Below, piece by piece: positions 1-12,400 of a stretch of 23,673 nt of DNA. The DNA lies in IMG/VR virus record IMGVR_UViG_3300021364_002084, positions 1-23,673 of that record; one strand, 5' to 3'. How positions within the stretch are numbered: the stretch's first letter is position 1; each line of letters opens with the position of its first letter. The notes under the pieces were generated by a model, which had not been told where the DNA came from, made no database searches, and worked only from the letters and a program-made list of their open reading frames with translations. This DNA is from a virus. The position numbers and the translations under genes were made by a program.

Positions 1-403
1 CCAAAGAAGTGTATTCGTTTGATACTGCAACAGTTGTGGGGAATGTAATTCCACCAGTAGTGCCATCAAATGTTGATGTTACACCCCCAACACCAAGGGT
101 AATATCACCAGTTCCGTTAGTGGCAAAAGAAATATTTCCATTACTAGTAGAAACAATGTTTTGACCATTAACATCTAGTGCAGAAGTCAAAATATTATAG
201 TCAGAAGCAACGAAAGTAGATCCGTTGTACTTTAATACCTGATTAGCGGCTGCATTAGCAACATTAACCTGTAGGGTAGATCCATTTCCCAGGGCAGTAT
301 AAATTTCATCAAAATTTTCATTGACTTTTGTGCCGCCAGCACGGAGAGTATCTCCAGTGTTGTCATTGGCGACACTGCCTAATCCAATAGTTTGCTTGGT
401 CAT
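1..403 (-). CDS. Tail-fibre-like structural protein, N-terminal part (cut by left window edge)
   Basis: The frame is open from an ATG at 403 to the window edge, giving 134 visible residues and no stop. It begins MTKQTIGLGSVANDNTGDTL and continues with RAGGTKVNENFDEIY. This matches the N-terminal signature of many phage fibre and virion proteins (IG..AND.TGD.LR....K.N.NF.E.Y), which is often followed by repetitive, Gly/Ser/Thr-rich, beta-structured shafts. The visible part after residue 40 fits that: NGSTLQVN, YNGSTFVASD, NGTGDITLGVGG. The start is supported by a Shine-Dalgarno-like AGGGA six bases upstream and by a late-promoter-like CATAAATA just before that. It lies 23 bases after the giant gene's stop and was probably expressed late with the other tail genes. 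The role as a fibre or baseplate appendage is inferred from the N-terminal motif and context. The C-terminal, specificity-determining part is not in the window. Confidence 0.8.
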   Translation of the reverse strand, partial: MTKQTIGLGSVANDNTGDTLRAGGTKVNENFDEIYTALGNGSTLQVNVANAAANQVLKYNGSTFVASDYNILTSALDVNGQNIVSTSNGNISFATNGTGDITLGVGGVTSTFDGTTGGITFPTTVAVSNEYTSL

Positions 404-423
404 TATCCCTAAGAATTTTTAGT

Positions 424-431
424 TATTTATG
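424..431 (-). promoter_or_regulatory. T4-like late promoter motif (CATAAATA)
   Basis: Read on the minus strand the sequence is CATAAATA, an exact match to the NATAAATA-type -10 element of T4-like late promoters. It overlaps the stop codon of the 6295-residue gene and lies 20 bases before the ATG at 403. Transcription would start a few bases downstream and give a very short leader carrying the AGGGA ribosome-binding site. Position and orientation fit a dedicated late promoter for the fibre-like gene at the left edge. Confidence 0.6.
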
Positions 432-3400
432 CAGGTCTGACAACACCACCATTGATGGTAGGAGTCTCTGTTACTAGAGGTTGTTGTGCATCAGTGGTAG
501 AAGCTTGAGTGATGATCTCAGGATCAATTGCTTCTTCCCCGTAGTTTGCGAGGTTGGGAGCAATGTAATTATCATCGACGCTAGTTGCAACCGAAACATC
601 AGGATTTTGATATCCTGATCCAGGAGCGGACATCGTAACACCCGCAACACCAACTAGTGCTCTAATCTGTGCGTCAAAACCACTAATAGAGTCAACTCTA
701 ACGTTAGGTCTAGTTGTGTAACCAGATCCAGGAGCGGTAACCGATACTGTATTTAGTGTGCCAGAAGTTAGGATCGCTGATGCTGCAGCGTCTTTACCAA
801 AGACAGATCCAAGATAATCGAAGGTGATTAGCGAGTTAGAAGATTCGATAACCGCAACTTCTCTATCTTCAACCTCACCAGTGATCTCGATTAGGTCACC
901 AGGCTCGATTGGGGGGACAATTGTCTCTGCGTCAACGTCTGCTTCAGATCCAACGTAGGAGAATGCAACGAAAGTCGATCCCACACGAGGAATTTCAGAG
1001 AAGATGATTCTAGAACCAACGATCTCAAAACCAACGCCAGGTTCTTGAATAACACCATTGAGCGAAACGATGATGTTATTTTCTGGACGGATGACTGTGG
1101 ACTGGACACCATCTGTAAGAGTCAGCGAGTAGAATGTACCATCTCTTCTCAGGTTGAAAGACTGTCTCAACGAGTCGAAGTCGAAGGAAATATCATCCAA
1201 CTGTCTCAGTTTACCGACATAGAATCCTGTGAATGAGGATCCCAACTCAGGTGCCTCGGTGAATTGAATCGTATCCGAGAATGCGGTATATGCGTTGGTT
1301 GCACCAGGAGGTTGGAGAATACCATTGATGAAGACCAAGATATGACCTGCGGGATCGGGGAAGTAAGGATCACCGTTATTTGACGTAAGTTTGAAGGTAG
1401 TAGTAGTGCCATCAAATCCTTTGAAGAATCTTCTGACTCTAGCTTTCAATTCAATCTTAGAAACAATAACTGCGCGATAGTCGTTACTAATTGCACCTGC
1501 TTCAGGGAATGCTGCGCGGACAGCATCTTTAGTATCAAACGTGCCAACGACATCACTCAGATAAAGTCTTACATTTAGACCAACCGTTCTAATATCTTGT
1601 ACAAGACCAGCAGCAGCGCCAGGAGTTTCAACCAAAGTAGCGACACTTGCATATCCAACGGGGAATGCTTCACCAATACCATAGTCACCAACAATGTCAG
1701 TAACGGTAAATGTACCAAAGACAGGTGTGATATAGACGTAGTTGTTATCAAGATCAACCTCAGTAATAATACCGTAGGTGTTAGTATCTTGAATACCATT
1801 AACAACTTTGTAAAGTCTGTTTCCTACAGTGAAGTTATTGAGGTTGCTAATAATGTTAATACCGAATCTTGTATATCCATCAGAAACAATTCTCTGACCG
1901 ACCGAAACGTCCAGACCACTGAATTTAGAAACTTCAAGATATTGCTCAGAATTTTCTGCGTAAACAACTGCGTTAGTTTCAAATTCTCCATTTAGAGTTT
2001 CTGTATCAACAGTTAGTTTACCACCAGTGTTTTGCAAGACTGCTGCGTCTGCTTTGATGAACGAAACAGTTTCTGCAGTTTGTGTGGAAGTATATCCTCG
2101 GAATGGGACATTATCCTCAAAGTCTCCTTTCAGTTTGTTAAGTTGAATTCTATCTTCGATAGCAGCAATAGTTGCTGTTGTGCTATTTGTAGCACCAACA
2201 ACTACATCACCCACTTGCCATGTGCCAGCGGTAACAACAACATCAACATAAGAGAAGTTTTCGTCAGAAGTGAATCCATAGATTTCACCAGTAATGCCAG
2301 GAGCACCTTGCTTTTGACAAGTCTCATTCATTACAAATGGACCGTCAGTCACATCACCCGAAATACGGAATCTCTTATATTCTTTAACAAGTTGTGCTTC
2401 GTTAGCAACAATTGAGCGAACTTCTGCATACGCATCGCTGAGAGTGCCATAAAATGCATCTGCCTGAGAAATAGCACCGCTAGTGGGAGTAGGATAATCT
2501 CTCCATACTCCAGGATAGTATTCTCTAATGCCATAAGTGCGCGTGGGGATAGTAATGCCACTTGCAGCAACAACACTATTGATATAGGTATCATTCTCAA
2601 GTTGTTGGTCGAGAATGTTAATCAGATAGCGGACAATTCTCTGATATTCACCATCTACATTAGCGCCATATTCAGAATAAAGTTGAGATCCTCCAGCATT
2701 TGAGTAAGATTGGAAACTGGAGAATTGTCCGAAACCGATGAGCTCATTTCTGAGAGCCTGATTCATGTAAAGTCTCAATTTGAATAGAGTGTATTTCTTG
2801 ACATTGTATTCAATATTGTCATAGAAAATAGTGCCACCAACTGCACGGTAAGGATCAAGAGCACCCTGGTTAATTTTTGCGCCCCATAGACGAATGTAGT
2901 TACCACTACCAGTATCACCATGGAATTCAGCACCAAATCTAGATCTAATGCGAGCCTGTAGTTGAATGTTATTGAAACCAAATCCAAACGTCATGGTCGC
3001 ATAAACGCGATACCAATCATCTCCCACAGGAACGATGCCAGCATCATCAACCGTAATGCCACCCTGAGGTTGGAATACACTGCCAATGCTACCATTTAGC
3101 AAATCAACATCGAAGAAAACTTGCTGTGGAGCTGCACCAGGAGAAGACAATTCAGCTTGGAAGCGAATGTATCGCATACCTTGGGACCATTGAGGTGGGA
3201 GTTGTCCCTTCGCAAAGTAAGAAACTGTCCAGGTTTGAGTCTCTGTAGTAGATCCTTCATCAAAAGTAGTTGCAGTCTGATTATCAAATGTTAAGTTAGT
3301 GCCATCAAATGTTTCATAAGAAGAGAGACCATAATTTCTAGAGAGGTATACAGGTGCAAATGCCTGAGTTGCATAAATTCTATCTGCAGTAAATGTGCCA

Positions 3401-6400
3401 TCTGGAGAGCGAGACTCATAACCAGTATCGGCATCAACACTAACATTCTGTCTATTCCAGTTAATTTCAAATCTTTCGGGATTTGTCCAGAAGTTTTGAC
3501 TAATCGATGTACCAGCAACTAGGGAAGAAATTGTATTTGCCCTAGCAATAGTTTGAATGTTAGCGGGATTTTCAAAATATCTGCGATCTAGATCACCCCA
3601 AGTCCTGTTAGGACCATTGGTAACGTAAGATCCTTGCCTGTAATCATTTGCGCCCGAAACACCATAATAGAATTGATAAGATCCATTCTGGACAGGTGCT
3701 GCAGCAACACCAGGATTAGCAGGATCTTCAACGTTAGCAACAACAATATTTGTCAGTAGCTGACCGTTAATTCCATACCATGTATCATCAAAGACTTCCA
3801 CAACAGTCATTGTGCGAAGGACTGTCGCTGTGGGACTACCTTGTCTTTGCTCAATTGTAGATCCAACTTCAAAGTTGGGGGTGCCTTGCATTTGCAAGTC
3901 AAGAGTGTATGTGGAATCATACAATACATTGCTGTCAGAGGTATCGGTAATAGCGATGTCAGCAACGATGTCATCAATAATTCCATTAACAAAGTCATCA
4001 TACTGCCAAGTGCCTGATCCCCACTGCTGCTCGATTTCTGCAGAAATTTCCTCTCTGAAGAAATTTTTGTTAAACATAATCATCTTACCAGCAGCACGAC
4101 CCTCATCACCAACAGGAGTTATTGTGTCAATGATAGTATCGATAAGAGTTGTCCATGCCTGCACGACATCAGCACAATCAGTATCACTGTATGGAGCACC
4201 ATTAGAATCAGTAATCGTGTCATCACGATAAGGTTCTTCAAAAGTCCAAATGGCATTATATTGATCACCTTCTGTACTATCAGTCCTGTTATACAGAAGG
4301 TTGTTGATTGCTTTCTGACCAAGGAATTTAACCCGATCAAATGCTTCTACAGTAGCAAGAATTTGATCCTCAACATGGGTAAGACCCAATTGAGAAGTTA
4401 CATAGAATTCAGCTGCCCTGACGGTGTTACTATTACCACCAGTCAACAAATCTGTGATAACGCTGTCGATTAGAAGACCAATATCAACTTTACATCTGTC
4501 TCTACCAGATGTGCCGCCAGGATATTCAAATGCTCTATAAAGTGTGTTGTTGGCAACATAAGAGAAATTGTTATCAATATGACCGACTGCTTCATCAGAA
4601 ATATATTCTTTATTGAAGAAGAGCAAATCGCCAGCATCTCTAAAACGATCTCCTGTAGGAGCAAGCATTTCATTAGCAAGATCAATCAGAGTATCAATTG
4701 CAGACTGGACATTTGCACAGTTACCAGGATCATTTGTAATACCCCAATCACCAACAATAACATTATCGGTATTGTCTTCAGTTAGATCTCCAGTAATTGC
4801 TTGCTTTGCGTAGATACCCAAACGCTCATGAGCGTAGAGAGACTGTAGCATCTGAAGTCTGATATGCTGAATTTCGTCATTAGCACCAAGATAACTTTCG
4901 ATTGCACCGATTGTCTTTTCATTACCACCATTTTCAATATCATTTGCAATAGCATCCAAGATCAAACCAAGGTCAGTCTTACAACGCAAAGTGCCAGGAG
5001 GTGTGTCAAGACCAGTATACCCAACATTTCTGGGCATAGTAGTTGCCAATTCGGGATAGCGAACGATCAAGTCATACGCTGCTTTATCTACGATTGCGCC
5101 TCTGTTGAAACGAATTAGATTTGCAGCATCCTTAAATCTATTGAGAGAATCACTACCGATTTGATTAGTATAAACAATATCATTTGTAGCATCGTGATAA
5201 GTTGAGGTGAATGTAATCTCAGTAAAGGAATCAGCAACTGCACCAAGATATTCGTATGCAGGCTCAACTTTAGTGATGGTGCCCAACCAGTCACCAGTAT
5301 TGCTGGTAGCAACAGTAGGTGTCTCTGCCTCAGTAAGAGTATCAGTGAGAATATCAACTAGGTTATCAATCGTGTTTTGTACGTCAGCACAATCTGCAGT
5401 AGAGTAATCCAAAACAACAACTGCATTGCTAGTAGCACTCACAAAGGTATGAGTATATTGCTGTCCAACAGGAGAAGCACCAACATTAACAGTGATTGAA
5501 AGCGCAGTAGTTGCAGTAATTGGTAAGACTGCTTCATGTGCAGGATCAGTTACACGAGGATATGCAACTTGTAGATTATTTCCATCCGAAGTGCAAGTAA
5601 ATGTGATGGATTCAGTAGTCAAAGTAACTCTATCAGCGGTAGTCAAAGAGTGACCGCCAATTTCCAATACCAAATCACCTGTAGCAGGATCATAAGTGGC
5701 TGCAGTTGGTTGCTTAGTCGTGAGAGTTGTGTAAGAAGAGTCTGTGAGAGATGCGTCAGTGACTTGAGTGAGTCCATGAGATCCAGTTACAGTAACCAAG
5801 ACATTATTGATGACTTCCTTAGCAAGAACTGCAAGTCTGTCATATGCCCAGATAGTTTCAGTGATCTCTGTATCAACGTGGTTGAGAGTTACTGGGTTGT
5901 TGTTTCTGTTGACATACAGAGCAGCAGCATCCCACATGTGGTTGTTAGATCCATTTCTAAGATCCTCAACCAATTGCTCAACAATATCCTCAACGTCATC
6001 AATGCAGTTAATATTACCACCAGGGATAACTAGGGAAGGATATTGTGCTACTAGTTGTGCAACAACTTCTTCTGCGAGGAATTTCTTATTTGCTGCCAAC
6101 AGATTTGCTGCATCCAGATATCTGTGAGACTTACCAACAAAACCCGCAGGGACGTTAGCAGAGTTTGCACGAGTTGTCTCTAGAATTGCATCATTTGCAA
6201 ACTGATCAGTATCTGCCCAAGTAGCAACACCAGACCAATCATCCGTGTAAGTTTGTGCATCAGCACCATCAAAGTGGACTAGAAGTTTAGTATCTGTATC
6301 ACCCTGCCAGATACCCGTAGGAGCAGTAAATGTCGCTGTATAACGAGCAACAGTAGAGATTCTAAACTCATCAATATGACCATCAAATCCATTAGCAGCA

Positions 6401-9400
6401 CTACGGTCAGCACCAATTCTGACAGTCAAAGGAGAAACATAATTACCACCATCTGCATAGTCACCACCAGATTGAAGACCATCAACAAACAACTTAGTTG
6501 TAGATCCTGACTTAGAAACAGCAACGTGATACCAAGTATTTGAAGACAGTGCAGCACTTGTGATTACATCACTGCCATTGATGTGATATTTGAGATTTGC
6601 ACCATCAACATAGAGATAGGGAGCAACTTGAGGATCAGCAGTCCTCATGTCAAATACCGTCTTGTTACCAGTTACATCAGTCAATCTAATCCAACACTCG
6701 ATGGTATATGCGCCAACGCCAAATCCAAACTCAGCAGATGTTGCATTGGTCTCAACATAGTCTGTAGTAGCAGAGTCTAGAAGCAGAGATGCTGTGCCAA
6801 ATTTCTTTTGGGCAGTATCTAATTGAGCACTATTTTGGAAATCGATTTCATGATAGTCTTCGCCAGTCGATTGACAACGACCCATTTTACCTAAGAATAC
6901 AGTCTTTCTCGCTTGACTATATGCAATAACTTCTGCTTTAGAATTTCTAGATCTGATAACTTGACCAGGAGAGAAGAATCCTACACCATTCGTAGATTGA
7001 TTCTTATAGGTTAGTTTTCTTACTACACCAGGATCATCTGCACTGAAACTACCGACCTCATTACCATATGCGAGACTGAAGTTTCTAATAAACTCATTCT
7101 CAGTAAACGCACCACTCTGATTTTGTGTCGTAATGACATAGTAGTTGATCAATTCGTTAGTTGGGAATTGGAAATCAAACGCAGTGGTATTGTCAGTGTA
7201 ATCGACAATAGAAATCTGAGAAGAAGCAATGTCATCAATAATGACGTTAGGATATGTTGTAGAGATCAATCTGTTGAATAGCAGACCGAAGAAAGATGAT
7301 CCTTCAGAGATTGTTACCGAAGGAATTGCTTCATTGGTAACAGGATCAGTATATACAGCAGTTGAAGTAACTCTTGCAACAACACCAGATCCAGCAGCAA
7401 TAATAACATCGTTTAATTGAATGTCATACAGACCAGGAGTTGACTTGTATGTACCAGTAGTCTTACTGAGAATTAGTCTATCAGTAATACTAATATCAGT
7501 ACCGTAGATTGGAGAATCTTCCAATTGTTGAGTAGAAGTCGTGCCATCTTGACCTCTCAGTACGGTCAACGTTGTTGACTGAGCACCATCAGTAACCCCT
7601 GTTACTGCAAAGATTTCTGCTCCAAACTGATATTTCTTACCAACCTCAAAAGTACCTGCAGCAACAGGTGCTTCTGTGCCATCTGCCAGAATAACTTCAA
7701 ACTGAGTAGTAGAAAGACCAATAGTATATCTCAGTTTACCACGAGCAATTTCTTGACCTTTCTCAAGGTTGATTTCTTCAACTTTAGCAGTATTACCATC
7801 AAAGTTTCTTACAGTTTCGCCAAAGACAAACAGACCATTATTAACAACAGGAGTATCAACTCTGGAAGAAATTGTGTTTACATCACCAGTAAATCCACCA
7901 TAATTTTCAAGTTGATTTGAAGTGACAGTAACAGAATCACCAACAACAAATGGAATTTGTGTTGTAGTCACATATGCATAAACCTCACTGCCAATTACAT
8001 TTGTAATTACTGCTGTTGCGCCAGATGAAGCCACAATTTCTTGACCAATCTGATTTTCTCCCAAACTACCAGTGGTGTTATCAAACGTGAAGGTTTGAAT
8101 TTGTCTTACGTTACCAGCAAATCCAGTAGCACCAACAGTTGTCAATTCACCAGCAATGAAATTAACATTTGTAGTTCTATAACCGAAGATCGTGTTTCCA
8201 ACAACAGAAGTAACAGTGAGTCTTGCTGTGGAGGATCCACCGACAACTTCCATACCAGGATTGGGGAAAATGCCAGATTCGTTGCTAAATTCCAGTTGGA
8301 CAGTATCAATAGTATCAACAGTAACGTTGACGTATCTTACGCTCGCATCGGGTTGAGGAGGTTCGGAGAAAACAACAGAGTCACCCTGAATTTCAAATGC
8401 AGTGCCTGGTGTTTGAGTAATACCGTTGAGAATAATCATCAACTGATTGGCATTAGCAACAACTGTATTTCCATTAACCGTTAGTGGGAATGCTGTCCTA
8501 ACACCATCAAAGAGACTAGATATATCATCAATTCTTTGTACAACAGAAGTCAAGATATTCTCAGAAGAAGTCAGGCGCTTCTGTCTGAATAGGACTTCAG
8601 TATTATTGAATTCCTGATAAACGGGCTCAACCAGAGTGAAGTTTTGAATATTAGGAACTGTTGCTTGCTGTGCCAACTCAACAGACTTTGTAAGTTGGAA
8701 TGCAGTTTCCTTATTGGGAATGAATGCATACTCATTCAGATTCAGCTCACCAAACACCTTAAAGGATGCTGGATGGACATTCTTGAGTAGAATATTTTTC
8801 CAATCACTGATAGAAACAGAAGACTTAACAGCATACGAGAAGTCTTGATAATAGTAGGAGTCTTGGACTTTCTGAATAATTTCAGAAGGTTTACCAACGT
8901 CATCAATAAACTGACCAGTAGTTTGAGTAATTGATCCAATTTCTAGGACACCAGTAGCGATTTTCAGGTCGCTGATAATACCAGAAGACTTAGAAATTAC
9001 ACCAGTAAGTCTTTCACCAGAAACAAAGTCTCCTGTGTAATCTACAATCTTGAGAAGTCTAGGACCAATTTGCCAACCGTCATTAGTAGAGACAAAACCA
9101 GTTGCGGTTGCATTTTCAATAGATGGTCCTTGATATACTTGCTCACCTTCTAGGAAAATAGAGGTGGTAACGTTTGCCTCTGCAGTTGCACCAAAAGACT
9201 CAGTTAGTACTTGTTGTCTGCCGATACCAGCGTTTGCAAAAGAAATTGCATCACCAAGCTCAGCGTTTGCTGGAGTAATAGCAAGTTTCAATTGATCATC
9301 ATCAAGAGACTGTGCTGTGCCAGCAATTGCATAATATGTTGTAGTGCTATTCAATCTACCGAGAGCACCTGCTGCCAAGGGGAAGTCTGCACCATCTCCA

Positions 9401-12400
9401 GTATCAACTACATTTAGAGTTACTTCAGCACCATTTTGAATACCATGGGGGAATGCAAACTGCAATAGACCCAAATCAAGGTTGACAACATAGTTGAAAG
9501 AAGATCTCAAACCAACTGTAGGAGTCGAAGAATAACCAGATCCAGGATCCTTAACAATGATGTCATCAATACGACCATTCTTGATTGTCGCTTCTGCAAT
9601 TGCACCAGATCCACCACCACCAGTGATAACAACAGTAGGTGCCTGGGAGTATCCAGATCCAGGATCAGTTACAGTAATACTAGACAGAATGCTGGTAGAT
9701 GTTAGTTGTGCGTTGATGGGGAAAGTAATTTCAGGACGCAACGTGTAGTCATGAGGATAATCATAACCAAAGTTGTTATTCTTAAGTTTCTTAATCTTAC
9801 CAACGTTAGTGCCTCTAGTGAAGATTGCTGCACCAGTGCCAAAAGGAGGAATGACAACTTGAAGATCTGCACCAGATCCAGTCAAACCAGCGCCAAGAAT
9901 ACCAGGAATAGACTCAACATCAATAGATGCTGTAGTGTATCCTTTGCCAGGAGAAGTAACCGTAGCAGATACAATCTGACCAGGAATTGTCAATCCTTCA
10001 TCATCGGTAGTATTTTCTACAACTAGAGATACAAAACCACCTTCGCCGTCACCAGCAATAGGGACACTATCGTATCTACCAACAGCATATTCAGTGCCAG
10101 GCTCATTGATTTGAATTCTTTCAATTTTTCTGTTAGAAAGAATTGAAGAAACAATAGGTAGTCTAGTATAGAATCCACCCGTATTAACAATACGAATATC
10201 TGCGATAGATCCAACTGCCTTTGTGGAGCTAGTGGAATAAGAAGCAGTGGAGACTGCTGCAGGACCCTCAGGCTCATTAAGTAGAGGGAATCTCATGGTG
10301 TCATCACCAGTTGTGATAGTGCCACCCGAAGTACTACTGATCTGGAATTCTCCATTATATGGAGATGTCACAACATCTAGATAAGATCCAGGAATAACGG
10401 GAGAGTCATCACCAGTCCTACCAGGGTCAAAGTAATATGAAATGTTAGTAACTAGACCAGTATTAACTTTAAATGTGACTGTAGGATTGGCTTGACCACC
10501 GCCAGTGACACCAGGAGATCCTTGTCTAGAAATTAGGTTGAAGGAATACTCTAGTTTATAGAGACTATCTCTAGCAAACGAAAGGTTTGCACCAACCATA
10601 GAAGAGTGACTGAGATCAAACACATACTGGTGACCATAATACATCTTCAAAGTTGGAGACTTAATAAAGATGTCCACATTGCCAGGTGTTGTAGAAGGAA
10701 TAGTTACTGCCTGTTGAGGCAACTTGTAAGTAAATTCCTTAATACTAATGACATCTTCAACCGAGAATGCACCATCATACTCATCATAAACAACACTATT
10801 AACTTCTTGAGATGGATTACCATCAACAAAAATATTTTCACCCTCTTTAAGATAGTGGCTGGAAGATGTAATTACATATACCGTATCACTTGTTTCAACC
10901 GCAGTAACCTGAAGTACTTTGTTAAGATTAGTAATTAGAGTAATTTTAGTTACACCAGTTAGATTAGTAATGTTAATGGTTGTATATCCAGCGTTGTAAC
11001 TTACATCACTAGAAGAAAGACTTACAACAGATCCAACAACAAAACTAGTTACACCAGATACTTCTTCAATTTTTACAGAATATTGATCTTCTTGGAAGGG
11101 TTTGAATCTAGCATATTCATCTAAATTATCAGTGCCTCCAATATCACTAGGAGCATCAAAGTCTGCAAGGTCGATATCAAATGTACCAGGAGTGGTGTTG
11201 TCAACCTCCACAAACTGGTATTGCTTCATCTCATTGACATCATTAGGGATAGGACCTCTAATTCCGTACGTACTTTGCTCATCAAACCTGACAGTGTTGA
11301 GTCTACCTGTATTCAGGTCATTTGTCCAGTCATTATTGTTTACTGCTACATATACTTTTCTATTTGTATAATCAATAGAAGTTATGTATCCACTGTTAAT
11401 AAAACTGTCAGCCTCAGTATTCAATACAAGTTTTGCACCAACAGTAAAGACAAAGGGTTGATTGATTGTTAGAGCGAGGATATTATCAATCTTTGCAGTA
11501 TTTGTAACCTTGAAGAAGTATCTGTCTTTAACAACTGCAGTTGCTTTAACCTTTCTCGATCCAGGAGAAGGAACAGTTGCAGTGCGTCCAGACCAGACAT
11601 CTTGCTGATATGTCAATTCCGTAGATCCACCTTGCGTGCCACTACCAGATACGGTATAGTTTGTTGTGGAATCGTCATAATCAAGTGCTTGGAAACCAGC
11701 ATCTGCCAGAGCATAACCAACATTAGTAATTGTCAAACCAGCACCAGTTACAGGTGTAACTGCTGTCCTAACTAGGTCAATCTCAGTATTTGCAAATAGG
11801 TCAGAATCACTTGCATTTAGATCACCAAGTCTTGTTGTGTCTTGATTCTTGTCAATCTTGAATCCAATACCTTGATAATCTGCGTAGTTATAGGTATTTG
11901 TAAAGTCAGCAAACCAAGCATCATCAGTCCAGTTATATGCAAAAGCAAAATCACCGTTGGATGGAATAGTAACAATGTCGGAAGGTACAGTAGGAGTAAT
12001 TGCTCTGTTTCTCAGTCTGACGTTATCAAGTCTGAATTGACCCTGACGATCGGATGCAAAATCAGTTGCGCCAGCACCCCAACCAACTTGGTTGCCGAAG
12101 AATAGATCTTTGTTTGCAAAACTTGTGTTAGACTGGGTGCCTTGTAGAATTTGGATACCATTGACATAAGCGGTATAAGTATTGCCACTCTTCTGCAGAG
12201 TATATTTTGCCCAGGTGTTACTTGCAAACATTGTGGTTTGCGTGGACTCTAGAGCAGTTGCTGTATTAAGCAGAGTTGTGTTATCGGCAACTGCCAATTG
12301 CAGTTTGCCAGTGCCCATGTCATATCCAAACCAGATGCCGCCTGTAGCGGTCTGAGCGCCACCAACACCTAGTAGTGTCTGATAACCCTGAGAGAGGGTC

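Noticed and set aside
1597-1995. Plus-strand open frame of 132 codons, and many similar plus-strand frames up to about 147 codons
   Set aside because: All lie antisense to the giant gene or to gp6, with Ser/Cys/Asn-rich low-complexity translations that mirror the codons on the other strand. None has supporting ribosome-binding or promoter signals or neighbouring plus-strand genes.
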